Below are positions 6,865 through 14,628 of a stretch of 24,271 nucleotides of DNA, in pieces. The DNA comes from Acidimicrobiia bacterium (GTDB taxonomy: Bacteria > Actinomycetota > Acidimicrobiia > Acidimicrobiales > JACDCH01). The DNA is taken from positions 1 through 24,271 of the forward strand of contig JACDCH010000631.1 in NCBI GenBank assembly GCA_013694495.1. The letters run 5' to 3'. The notes below the pieces were generated by a model. That model saw only the letters and a list, made by a program, of their open reading frames with translations, was not told the origin of the DNA and did not search any database. The first letter of the stretch is position 1. Every line of letters starts with the position of its first letter. The translations under genes and the position numbers were made by a program.

Positions 6865-8445
6865 TCAGCGCCCTCGTGGGTGCGGGGCCAGGAACGTGAG
6901 CAGGTCGTCCGGGACGCTCCCGGCGGGGAAGCGCTCGACGGCGTCGGCGACGCCGGTGATCTCGTCGAGGAATCCATCGTGGGCACCCAAGGCGGGGTCC
7001 TCCACGGTGCCATCGACGGCGACGACGCAGAACCGGGCCGCGCGACCGTCTTCCTTGCGGCGCAGCACCCGGCCCATGCGCTGCACCATCTGCCGTCGGC
7101 TCCGGCTGGCGGCGAGGATGATCGCCAGGTCGGCCGCGGGGACGTCGATCCCCTCGTCGAGCAACTGGGGGGCGGTGACGACCGCGAGCGATCCGGCCGC
7201 GAAGCGGTCGAGCACTTCGCGGCGGGTGAACTGGTCCTGACCGGAGTGGACGGCACCCACTGCGACGCCGGCATCGGTCAGGGTCCGGGCGGCGCGTTCG
7301 GCGGCGGAGATGCTCTGGCTGAACACGATCGAGCGATCGGCTGCGGCGATCGACGGGACGAGCCCGACGAGGGCAGCCGTCTTGGCCGGCGTCTCGGCGA
7401 GCAGCGCACGTCGCTGCTGCATGGCGGCCAGGTAGAGGCGGGCGTCGATCGCGCCCTCGTCGTCGCCGCCGCCGCCGCGGGCCAGACGCCCGACCGCGGC
7501 GAAGAAGGCGCCGACAGGCTCGGGCTCGATCCCCGCACGGCGCAGGAGACGAGCCCGGGCGCCCGCCATCGCCAGCGTGAGCTCCTCGTACTCGTCGCGC
7601 TCGACCGGGTCGAACCGCACGCCGAGCAGCGCGACCCGGAACGGGGCGACGACGCCATCGGCGCGCGCCCGCCGGTAGCCGAGGCGGTAGCAGGTACCGC
7701 CGAAGTACGGGTCGAGCCAGGCGAGGTGGCCGTCGTCGGACCGTGCGTAGGTGGCGCTGAGCCCGAGGCGCGCCGGGAAGTCGGTTCGCAACGCGACCCG
7801 GTTGCCGTCCGAGCCGTAGCGGTGGCACTCGTCGGCGACGAGCAGGCCGCCGGGGCGGCGCGGCCTGAGCTCGGCCAGCCGGGCCGAATCGACCACGGCG
7901 ACGAGCACGTCGTGGTTCCCGATCCGGTCGTGGTGGCCGGCGCCGAGGCGGCCGATGCTCGTGTGACCGGCGAGGTTGGTGGCGAGCACGGCCCGCCACT
8001 GGGCTTGGAGCTCGCGGGTGGGCACGAGCACGCACACCTGGCCGCCGGATGCCAGTTCGGCCTGGGCTGCGGCGATCCCGACCATCGTCTTGCCGGTGCC
8101 GGTGACGGCTTCGACCACGCCCCGTCGGCCCTGTGCGCGCCAGGCCGCCAGCGCCTCGACCTGCCACGCGTGCAGCGCCGGCCCGGTCCAACCCCGGGCA
8201 ACCCGAGACCGAGCCACGACGGCGGCCGCTCCACCGTCTTGGGCGAAGTCCGGTTCGGTCGGCCACCAGCGCGGTGGTTCAGCGTCGTCGGCCCGGGCCC
8301 GTGCCGGCTGGCTCTCGAGCACCCGCAGCACATCGGCGGTGGTCAGCGAGACGCGCCCGCGGGTCCACAGGTGGTCACGCAGCATCGCCGCCGTCGCGCC
8401 CGGCTCGGCGATCAGCGCGCCGAGAACGTCGTCGAGATCGGCCAC
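6865..8445 (-). CDS. SF2 DEAD/DEAH-type helicase, last gene of the five-gene operon
   Basis: The 526-residue protein contains a full superfamily 2 helicase core of XPB/UvsW-like type: Q-like motif LHAWQVEAL (91-99), Walker A EAVTGTGKT (112-120), Ia VPTRELQAQW (141-150), II ADECHR (204-209), III LSAT (229-232), IV RSIVFSQSI (371-379), V APQLLDEGIDVP (425-436) and VI QRMGRVLRR (455-463). The N-terminal 80 residues look like a small helical domain (LIAEPGATAAMLRDHLWTRG). It starts with GTG at 8445, six bases after the stop of the BrxD-like ATPase, so they are surely co-transcribed. In Shango a BrxD-like ATPase is likewise paired with a helicase (recalled from literature). Substrate and polarity cannot be told from sequence. 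Confidence 0.88.
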   Translation of the reverse strand: MADLDDVLGALIAEPGATAAMLRDHLWTRGRVSLTTADVLRVLESQPARARADDAEPPRWWPTEPDFAQDGGAAAVVARSRVARGWTGPALHAWQVEALAAWRAQGRRGVVEAVTGTGKTMVGIAAAQAELASGGQVCVLVPTRELQAQWRAVLATNLAGHTSIGRLGAGHHDRIGNHDVLVAVVDSARLAELRPRRPGGLLVADECHRYGSDGNRVALRTDFPARLGLSATYARSDDGHLAWLDPYFGGTCYRLGYRRARADGVVAPFRVALLGVRFDPVERDEYEELTLAMAGARARLLRRAGIEPEPVGAFFAAVGRLARGGGGDDEGAIDARLYLAAMQQRRALLAETPAKTAALVGLVPSIAAADRSIVFSQSISAAERAARTLTDAGVAVGAVHSGQDQFTRREVLDRFAAGSLAVVTAPQLLDEGIDVPAADLAIILAASRSRRQMVQRMGRVLRRKEDGRAARFCVVAVDGTVEDPALGAHDGFLDEITGVADAVERFPAGSVPDDLLTFLAPHPRGR

Positions 8446-8451
8446 GAACCG

Positions 8452-9771
8452 TCAGGGGTTGGCGGCGCTGCCGTCCGCTCCGTCGGCACCGATCTCGGCG
8501 CTGTCCCCGTCGGCCTGCGGGTCGTCGGACAGGTCGACGCCGACATCGGTGGTGGTGATCTCGGGCTCGAAGTCGGGGTCGAGGTAACGGAGGTCCCAGC
8601 CGGTGATCCAGGCCCGGACGTACTGACGCATGCGGTTGGACGGCAGGCGCTCGAGACCTTCGACGTCGGGCGGCTCCCAGCCGTACGCGGTGGCGTGGAT
8701 CGCCTTGAGCTTGGCGTAGGTGTGGTCGAGCTCGTCACGGTCGGGCGGCTGCAGCACGACCTGCTCCCGCTCGAGCACGCGCATCCCGGTCTCGGCCATC
8801 GTGGCCAGCAGGTCGGACTCGGTGGTCGCCTTGGCCCGGAGGCGCTTCGGGAGCAGCTCGACGTCGTTCTTGCCGACGAGCACCTGCGCCTCGAAGTCGT
8901 CGACGGTGGTCAGCGCGGCGCCGATCGGTGCCGCCGGATCGTCGCGGTCGCCCCGCACCCAGCGGGCCAGTTCGGCGTAGGACTTCGCCCGTTGCAGCAG
9001 CGAGTAGCGCCCGATGAGCTCGACCTCGTCGATCAGGACGATCCACCCGCGGCATCCCGCGGCCCGCATCAGCCGTGACACGAACCGGAAGCGCTGGACC
9101 GCGAGCTCGCGCTCCTTGACCGCCGCCAGCTTGTAGGTGGCTCCCGCCCCGGCCTCCTTGAGGCGGCGGCGCAGGTCGGCGACCGGCATCGCCTCCCCGG
9201 CCCAGAACCGCACGATCCGATCGGCGAACTCGGTGTCGCCTCGCGCGTACTCGTACAGGAACAGGCTGGCACCGAAGCGGTTGTCGACAGGCGCGTCGTC
9301 GCGGTGCACCCACCGGTAGAGCTCGGCGTACTCCGGCGAATCGGTACGGAGCCCGGTGGCGATCTCGTCGATCGCCGAGCCGCGCTTGCCGGGGACCCGG
9401 GCGTCGTCGATCGCGGCGCGGTACACCTTGGCCGGGTCGTGCAGCGCGGTCTCCTTGGAGATCACCACCTTCGACACGACGAAACCCGCGTCGAGCGCCC
9501 GGTGGGCGAGGTGCTCGAGGACGTGGCTCTTGCCCGACCCGAAGCCCCCTCCGATGATCAACCCACCCGCGGCGTCCGCCTCTGCCCCGCCGCCGGACCC
9601 CGCCGCCGCCACCCGGTCGAGGAGCTCCGCGAAGCGATCCTCGACCGCGGTCTGCAACGACCCGAGCGCGGCGACCGCGTCGCGGTTCGGCACGCCGGCC
9701 CGCAGCGCCTCGAGGGCCCGCCGCCGTTGCACCACATCGGGCGCGGAATTCGTGTCGGTCGTGTCGGTCAT
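8452..9771 (-). CDS. BrxD-like (DUF2791-type) P-loop ATPase
   Basis: This 439-residue ATPase matches my recollection of the BREX_BrxD/DUF2791 family: N-terminal RRRALEALRAGVPNRDAVAALG, Walker A IIGGGFGSGKSHVLEHL (72-88), the block SKVVISKETALHDPAKVYRA (100-119), RFWAGEA, and RELAVQRFRF followed by Walker B WIVLIDEVELIGRYSLLQR (243-261). Both nucleotide motifs are intact. Such ATPases occur in type 2 BREX (BrxD) and Shango (SngB-like), where they work with a helicase. The ATG at 9771 overlaps the preceding gene by 4 bases (ATGA), and the helicase begins six bases after its stop. The last 60 residues are acidic and low-complexity (DLSDDPQADGDSAEIGADGADG). Confidence 0.87.
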   Translation of the reverse strand: MTDTTDTNSAPDVVQRRRALEALRAGVPNRDAVAALGSLQTAVEDRFAELLDRVAAAGSGGGAEADAAGGLIIGGGFGSGKSHVLEHLAHRALDAGFVVSKVVISKETALHDPAKVYRAAIDDARVPGKRGSAIDEIATGLRTDSPEYAELYRWVHRDDAPVDNRFGASLFLYEYARGDTEFADRIVRFWAGEAMPVADLRRRLKEAGAGATYKLAAVKERELAVQRFRFVSRLMRAAGCRGWIVLIDEVELIGRYSLLQRAKSYAELARWVRGDRDDPAAPIGAALTTVDDFEAQVLVGKNDVELLPKRLRAKATTESDLLATMAETGMRVLEREQVVLQPPDRDELDHTYAKLKAIHATAYGWEPPDVEGLERLPSNRMRQYVRAWITGWDLRYLDPDFEPEITTTDVGVDLSDDPQADGDSAEIGADGADGSAANP

Positions 9772-10724
9772 GTCGTCACCCCGAGCCGGACGAGCGACGA
9801 ATACGGGTTGTCGCGTTGGCGGTCGCGGACCTCGTCGAAGATGCGGAGCTTCAACGCCTGGTACGCGTCGAGGCCCCGGTTCGGGTCCGAGAGGAACTCC
9901 GGAGCCGCGAGCACGACGATGCAGCAGTGGGCGAGCTCGTCGGTGTTGTCGACCAGTTGCCGCAGCAGCTCGTACGCGTCGAGCAACGCGGCCTTGGTGT
10001 AGTAGTTCCCCTGGCGCTCCTCGGGCCGGGGCCGGCGGGCGAAACCGAGGCGACGGACGTCGATCTCGAGCATCAGACCCGCGCGGTCGTTGGTCGACAG
10101 CCAGTGCGTGAGCGAGAACAGCATCGACCGAGCGTTGTGGCGACCGATCCGCCGGAAGATCGACGCCGACCGGAGCAGACCGATCTGGCGTAGGTCCCCG
10201 CGCAGCCAGTCGAGCACCGCCTTGTGCTCGGCCTCGGTGACCTGACCGGTCGCCAACTGGGCCTGGCAGAGGCGGAGCATGGCGATCCGGAAGTCCTGGG
10301 CCATGGCGAAGTCTCGGAACACCCGCTGCTGGAGGAGCCGGTTCACGTCCCGGCTGAGCTCGGCGGGATCGACCCCGTAGTGGGCGGCGACCGCACCCAC
10401 CGAGACATCGTCGCTGCCCTCGGGCACCGGGTGGGCGGCGGCCGCCATGGCCGTGCGCACCGCGTGGTTGGCGAGGCCGGCCCAGTCGACCTGCGGGGCC
10501 AACGCGAAGAAGAGCTGGTCCATCATGTGGATTCGGGTGTCGGCGGCATCGACTCGCACGACCACGTACCGCCGTGCCGAAGCGTGCTCGGCGACCCGCG
10601 CGCTGAACGCTGGCGCCTGGTCGTCGTCGGCCACGACGAACTTCACTGCGGCGCCGCCCTGCTCCACGTACGTCGCGAGGTACTCGGTGTCGAGGAACTC
10701 GACGTAGGTGTCGGTGCCGATCAT
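9768..10724 (-). CDS. BrxD-like protein with a degenerate P-loop (pseudo-ATPase)
   Basis: The 318-residue protein has the overall layout of BrxD-like proteins: YVEFLDTEYLATYVEQGGAAVKFVV at the start (given here in outline from residues 7-31), the IGRHNARSMLFSLTHWLS helix region (193-210), and the C-terminal PEFLSDPNRGLDAYQALKL, RIFDEVRDRQ. Where the P-loop should follow VKFVV there is ADDDQAPAF (32-40), with no Gly-Lys-Ser/Thr. At the Walker B position the sequence is LMLEIDVRRL (217-226), keeping Asp but replacing the catalytic Glu by Val. It should therefore not hydrolyse ATP by the usual mechanism. ATGA overlaps link it to the genes on both sides. I infer a structural partner of the active paralogue encoded immediately downstream. 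Confidence 0.72.
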   Translation of the reverse strand: MIGTDTYVEFLDTEYLATYVEQGGAAVKFVVADDDQAPAFSARVAEHASARRYVVVRVDAADTRIHMMDQLFFALAPQVDWAGLANHAVRTAMAAAAHPVPEGSDDVSVGAVAAHYGVDPAELSRDVNRLLQQRVFRDFAMAQDFRIAMLRLCQAQLATGQVTEAEHKAVLDWLRGDLRQIGLLRSASIFRRIGRHNARSMLFSLTHWLSTNDRAGLMLEIDVRRLGFARRPRPEERQGNYYTKAALLDAYELLRQLVDNTDELAHCCIVVLAAPEFLSDPNRGLDAYQALKLRIFDEVRDRQRDNPYSSLVRLGVTT

Positions 10725-11512
10725 CGGCCGCCCCCGGTGAAGGAGATGCCGGCATAGACCTTCTCCTGACCCGAGCGCGTGACGGTGGTCAGGACGCCCG
10801 ATCCCCGAGTCAGCGCACTCGCCGGAAGCTGCAAGGTCCGCCCGTCCTTGGTCGTGGTCCGCTCCGAGAGGTCGAGCAGGTACAGATCGCGGGCCAGCTC
10901 CTGCTTGGTGTAGTCGCGTCCCGAACCCGGCATCACCGTGAAGACCTTGTACACCTCGACCAGCTTCACCGTCGATCCCGGCCGCGTGCCAGCGGTCGAT
11001 GCCACGACGAGGTCGTAGGCGGTGGCGAGGGCTTCGAGGAACGCCTCGGGCTTGAACTTGGGCGGCCGGTTCTGGAGCGCCCGCAGGGTCCGCACCAGCA
11101 CCGACGGCCGGACCCGTCGGTCCTTGGCCTTGTCGATGAGCACGGTCGTGTCCGCGTGGACGACCGACACCACCGCCGGGTACGACAGGATCCGGTCGTC
11201 GGACTCGAAGACCTGGACCCCTTCCTCGGCGGCGAGGGCGAGCACCTCGGCCGTGAAGGCGCCCGACGAGAAGTGCTCCTGCTCGTCGAAGGTCCAACCA
11301 CCCTTGGCGTCGCGGGCGACCGCCGCAGCCTCATCGGTCAGCCGGGCCGAACTCTCGAGGGCGGCGCGAAGGTCGCGCAGCTGGCCGTTCGCCGCTGATG
11401 CCTTGGCCTTCTTCGCCTCCCGGACGGCCGCTGAGAGCGAACGAACGAGCGCATCGGCGTCTCGCTCCATCCGGGCCAGGGCCCCCTCGAGGCTGGAGTC
11501 GGTGTCGGTCAT
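10721..11512 (-). CDS. Coiled-coil protein of unknown family
   Basis: I do not recognise this 263-residue protein. Its first 70 residues are predicted to be helical, charged and Ala/Arg/Lys/Glu rich (LARMERDADALVRSLSAAV, REAKKAKASAANGQLRDLRA), consistent with a coiled coil. Residues about 75-240 look like a globular alpha/beta region with several beta-type stretches (VQVFESDDRILSYPAVVSVV, TVLIDKAKDRR, VKLVEVYKVFTVMPG, DLYLLDLSE). There is no signal peptide, membrane segment or nucleotide-binding motif. The ATG at 11512 was chosen because the region upstream is Arg-rich and overlaps the preceding gene; GGGGAAGAA lies upstream as a ribosome site. Its stop overlaps the pseudo-ATPase ATG by 4 bases, implying stoichiometric co-production. 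Confidence 0.75.
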   Translation of the reverse strand: MTDTDSSLEGALARMERDADALVRSLSAAVREAKKAKASAANGQLRDLRAALESSARLTDEAAAVARDAKGGWTFDEQEHFSSGAFTAEVLALAAEEGVQVFESDDRILSYPAVVSVVHADTTVLIDKAKDRRVRPSVLVRTLRALQNRPPKFKPEAFLEALATAYDLVVASTAGTRPGSTVKLVEVYKVFTVMPGSGRDYTKQELARDLYLLDLSERTTTKDGRTLQLPASALTRGSGVLTTVTRSGQEKVYAGISFTGGGR

Positions 11513-11577
11513 GTCCCGTTCTTCCCCGTCGTCGGCCGAACATCGGGCATCGTAGAGGTGCCGTCGAGGCGGACCCG

Positions 11578-12828
11578 TCAGCCGGCCTCGCCCCACTCGG
11601 CCAGCCCCACGGTGCCGGCGGCGCTCCACCGGAAGCGGCGGTCGGCGACCACCGCCGCGTGCACCGGCTCGTGCTCGTGGGCCATCAGCGTCGCCAGCTC
11701 GATGGTGGTGAGTGATCGACCGGCAGCGAACAGGATCCGCTCAGCGACCGCGGCGGGCCGGCCCGACGTGGACACGAGGAGCCCGTCGACGAACGGCCCC
11801 GGTTGCTCGGCGACCCACGCCGACGCGTGAGGCGCGGCGAGCCCCCAGCGCTCCAGATCCCGGGCCAGGGTCGCCGGCGCCAGGACCCCGCCGTCACCCG
11901 CCAGGACCCGCGCCGTCTCGGCGACGAGACCAGCGGGATCGGTCGCCCACCAGTCCGGATGGCCGGCCACGAGGCGGTACGGGCCGGCCAACCAGAGCAG
12001 GAGGCGCGAGCGGACGTCGGGAAGCGTCGGCAGTCCCATCCCGACGAGCAGCGCTTCCAGTTCCATCGCCGGCGCCGCCACCCCCAACGCGTCGGCGGCT
12101 GAAGCGACCGCGCTCGTCAACGTCGGAGCGACCGCGGCAGCCCGGGCCCGCTCCTCGCCCTGGGCCCGGAGCTGGCGCACCCGCTCGTAGCCCACACCGA
12201 GCTCGACCCCCGCCGACAGCAGGTCGAGGGGTACACCGCCGCCCGTCCCGAGCACGCAGTGGGCGAACACCGCGCGGCGCCGGTCGTCGCCCACCGCCGC
12301 GAACACCTCGTCGAGACGATCCAGGAGCTCACCGACGGCAGGGACCTGGGCCGGGAGGAGGGTGAGCTGCACACAACGGGAAGGGATCGCCGCGCTCGCC
12401 ATGTGGTCGGCGGCGACGTCGACGGCCAGGCCGACCAGCGTCGCCACCGTGTGTGCCCCGACTCCGGGCCAGGCCACGAGCTCACCGACGGACAGGTCCG
12501 CGACCGAACGCCAACTCGTGACGCCCCGCTCGTCCAAGCACCGGTCGATCCGGGCCGGGAGCCGCCGGGCCCCGAGCGCCTCGACCACGGTCGACAGCGC
12601 CGGCACGATGCTGCCGATCTGGGCCTCGGCGAGCCCGGCCAGCACCCGCCCCTTCAAGGCCGCGGTGATCGTGGGTCCAAGGCGCACTGGTTCCTGGCTG
12701 GCCGCAGGGAGCGGCACGGTCGCCAGATCGGCGGCGAACAGCACCGGCGCCCGACCCGGCGGCGTCGGCAGGAGCGACGCGAGGCGACGTCTCGTCGGGA
12801 GATCGAACAGCTCCACGGGGGCGAACAC
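11578..12828 (-). CDS. HhH / sigma-region-4-like / winged-helix protein, first gene of the operon
   Basis: The protein is about 416 residues. Three nucleic-acid-binding modules can be read. A helix-hairpin-helix like the RNA polymerase alpha C-terminal domain lies at about 92-134 (ERGVTSWRSVADLSVGELVA then WPGVGAHTVATLVGL). A sigma-70 region 4-like HTH lies at about 193-228 (VPLDLLSAGVELGVGYERVR then QLRAQGEERAR). A C-terminal winged helix covers the last 55 residues (ILFAAGRSLTTIELATLMAH, then VVADRRFRWSAAGTVGLAEW). It may bind DNA as recruiter or regulator of the downstream genes, or be part of the effector complex. The start is uncertain: GTG 12828 is the first plausible codon, but GAGGAGG (12849-12855) lies too far upstream for it. 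The next gene begins 65 bases after its stop. Confidence 0.72.
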   Translation of the reverse strand: MFAPVELFDLPTRRRLASLLPTPPGRAPVLFAADLATVPLPAASQEPVRLGPTITAALKGRVLAGLAEAQIGSIVPALSTVVEALGARRLPARIDRCLDERGVTSWRSVADLSVGELVAWPGVGAHTVATLVGLAVDVAADHMASAAIPSRCVQLTLLPAQVPAVGELLDRLDEVFAAVGDDRRRAVFAHCVLGTGGGVPLDLLSAGVELGVGYERVRQLRAQGEERARAAAVAPTLTSAVASAADALGVAAPAMELEALLVGMGLPTLPDVRSRLLLWLAGPYRLVAGHPDWWATDPAGLVAETARVLAGDGGVLAPATLARDLERWGLAAPHASAWVAEQPGPFVDGLLVSTSGRPAAVAERILFAAGRSLTTIELATLMAHEHEPVHAAVVADRRFRWSAAGTVGLAEWGEAG

Positions 12829-12909
12829 GTCGCCGAACCGGCCTGGGGCCTCCTCGAGCGCAGCGGACCGCCGGAGCGTGCGTTGCTGACCGTGCGCGCG
12901 AATACGACA

Positions 12910-12923
12910 GCGTACGCGTACGC
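12910..12923. promoter_or_regulatory. 14-bp palindrome in the divergent control region
   Basis: GCGTACGCGTACGC at 12910-12923 is perfectly self-complementary. It lies between the divergent operon (start 12828, minus) and the AAA ATPase gene (start 13069, plus). TACGCT, read on the minus strand over 12909-12914, would fit a -10 box overlapping it. The following bases share CGTACGCGGATGC with the TA control region. Confidence 0.4.
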
Positions 12924-13068
12924 GGATGCGGGCCGCGTCGGGAGTCGGATCGCCAACGTGCCGTCCCACCGGTTGTGGAGGGCGAACGCGCTCCGAATTC
13001 CGAGCCCGCTGGACTCGTGTTTCCGAGTTCAGGCTGCTCGATATTCCGACTTCCGCTACGGTGACTAC

Positions 13069-14334
13069 GTGACCGGGCTACCTGCTGCTGTTCCTCGCAG
13101 GTTGGTGCCGCTCGTCCAGGATCGAATGGGTGAGGAACCCGTAGTGCTGCTGCAAGGCCCCCGAACCGTGGGCAAGTCACGGCTGCTGTCAGCGCTCGCG
13201 TTACGGGCAGGCGGCGAGGTGATCGACCTCGACGACCTGGCCGTGCGGGGAGCAGTCCGAGCTGATCCAACGTTCGCGATAGCCGGCCCGGCGCCGGTCT
13301 TCATCGACGAGTACCAGCACATCGTCGAAGTCCTCGATGCGATCAAATCGGAGCTGAACCGAGATCTCCGGCCGGGCCGGTTCGTCCTCGCTGGATCGAC
13401 TCGCCACGACGCGCTCCCGGCCGCCGCGCAGGCGTTGACCGGTCGACTCCACCGGATCGACGTGTTCCCGTTCTCCCAAGGCGAGTTGGCCGGCACAACC
13501 GAGCACTTCCTCGACCGGCTGTTCGACGACCCCGCTGCGCTGCTGGGATCAGGACGCTCGACCGAGACCCGCGAGAGCTACGTCGACCGGATCGTTCGGG
13601 GCGGCTTCCCGCTCGCACTGACCCGCCCGACCGACGCCGGACGCAACCGCTGGTTCGACGACTACGTCGAACTGATCCTCGAGCGCGACGTCGCAGAGCT
13701 GGCCAACCTGCGACGCCGGACCCTCATGGGCCAGTTCGTCCGCCGGATCGCAGCCCAGACCGCCCAGGTGCTGAACGTCAACGCTCTCGCCGCCGCGACC
13801 GGCGTCGACTGGAACACCGCTGAGCTGTACGTGAAGCTCCTGGAGTCGGTCTTCCTGATCCAACGCCTTCCCGCGTGGGGCACCACGCTTCGAGCGCGAG
13901 CGACATCGAAGCCGAAGGTCCACATCCTCGACTCCGGCGTCGCGGCCCGCCTGCTCGGCGTCAGCGCGAAACGCCTCGCAGGACGCGACCCCGCTTCGCT
14001 CACCGAGCTCGGTCACCTGCTCGAGACCTTCGCCGTGGGCGAGCTGCGAAAGCAGGCTTCGTGGATGGACGGGATCGCCGGCCTGGGCCACTGGCGCACC
14101 TCCGACGGCGACGAAGTCGACCTCGTCATCGAACGCGACGATGGCACGATCGCCGCCATCGAGGTCAAGACCAGTTCCCGCGTGACCGGCAAGGACCTCC
14201 GCAGTCTCGAGAAGCTCCGTGACCTCGTGGGCCCCCGGTTCGTCGCCGGCGCCGCGCTCTACCTCGGGGACCGGACGTACACCTACAGCGACCGCATCCA
14301 AGTCCTTCCCGTGGACCGCCTCTGGGCCGGCTGA
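13069..14334 (+). CDS. AAA ATPase with DUF4143 C-terminal region
   Basis: The 421-residue protein matches the AAA_14 + DUF4143 family (usual length about 380-450). Walker A is LLQGPRTVGKSRLL (27-40) and Walker B PVFIDEYQHI (76-85); sensor-like FVLAGSTRHD (106-114) and FPFSQGEL follow. The C-terminal part has GDEVDLVIE...IEVKTS with Asp351, Glu365 and Lys367, spaced like a PD-(D/E)XK nuclease core. Whether it cuts DNA is not established for the family. The GTG at 13069 is the natural family start; the frame is open back to 12259, but that stretch lies antisense to the operon gene. TACGGT about 7 bases upstream could be the -10 box of a leaderless message. It is divergent from the five-gene operon. 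Such proteins are common in accessory regions, role unknown. Confidence 0.88.
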   Translation: MTGLPAAVPRRLVPLVQDRMGEEPVVLLQGPRTVGKSRLLSALALRAGGEVIDLDDLAVRGAVRADPTFAIAGPAPVFIDEYQHIVEVLDAIKSELNRDLRPGRFVLAGSTRHDALPAAAQALTGRLHRIDVFPFSQGELAGTTEHFLDRLFDDPAALLGSGRSTETRESYVDRIVRGGFPLALTRPTDAGRNRWFDDYVELILERDVAELANLRRRTLMGQFVRRIAAQTAQVLNVNALAAATGVDWNTAELYVKLLESVFLIQRLPAWGTTLRARATSKPKVHILDSGVAARLLGVSAKRLAGRDPASLTELGHLLETFAVGELRKQASWMDGIAGLGHWRTSDGDEVDLVIERDDGTIAAIEVKTSSRVTGKDLRSLEKLRDLVGPRFVAGAALYLGDRTYTYSDRIQVLPVDRLWAG

Positions 14335-14628
14335 TCGCGAGTACTTCGTCGCCGCCAGCCTGCGCTCTCTCGCCCTGCACACACACCGAGATCCGGCGCC
14401 ACCGCTGACGCGACAGCAAGCACGAGGTCGACCTCGTCCACGACCACCCCGAGCAGCAGCTGTGCGGGCGGGTCGATCAGCCGGCGGGGGCGCTGCGCCT
14501 CCGGGGGAACCGGGGTCATGGAGCGAGTACGGGCGGCACGGGGTCGTCGGAGTGGAAGCTCACGCCCGTCACGACCACGAGCGTGCGCAGGCTCGGTTCG
14601 CGGCGCGAGCCGTCTCGGTTCCTTCGAG
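14335..14628. other. Gene-poor spacer between convergent genes
   Basis: This gap of 294 bases separates the AAA ATPase gene (plus) and the decarboxylase gene (minus). I see no convincing gene. A minus-strand frame (14283-14519) overlaps the ATPase 3' end and has no recognisable domain. It may be degenerate coding DNA. Confidence 0.4.

Noticed and set aside
6880..9078. A 732-codon open frame on the plus strand opposite the helicase and ATPase genes
   Set aside because: It is antisense to two genes with clear motifs and has Gly/Asp/Val-rich low-information composition, an effect of GC-rich codons on the opposite strand.
6865..12828. Full BREX, DISARM or standard Shango system
   Set aside because: No methyltransferase, PglZ phosphatase, Lon-like protease, PLD/DUF1998 protein or TerB protein was found in the cluster.
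12259..13068. Upstream extension of the AAA/DUF4143 frame
   Set aside because: The extension is antisense to the first operon gene; the family N-terminus fits the GTG at 13069.
14283..14519. Small minus-strand frame between the AAA ATPase and the PLP enzyme
   Set aside because: It overlaps the ATPase 3' end, has no recognisable domain and its composition does not stand out from chance frames.
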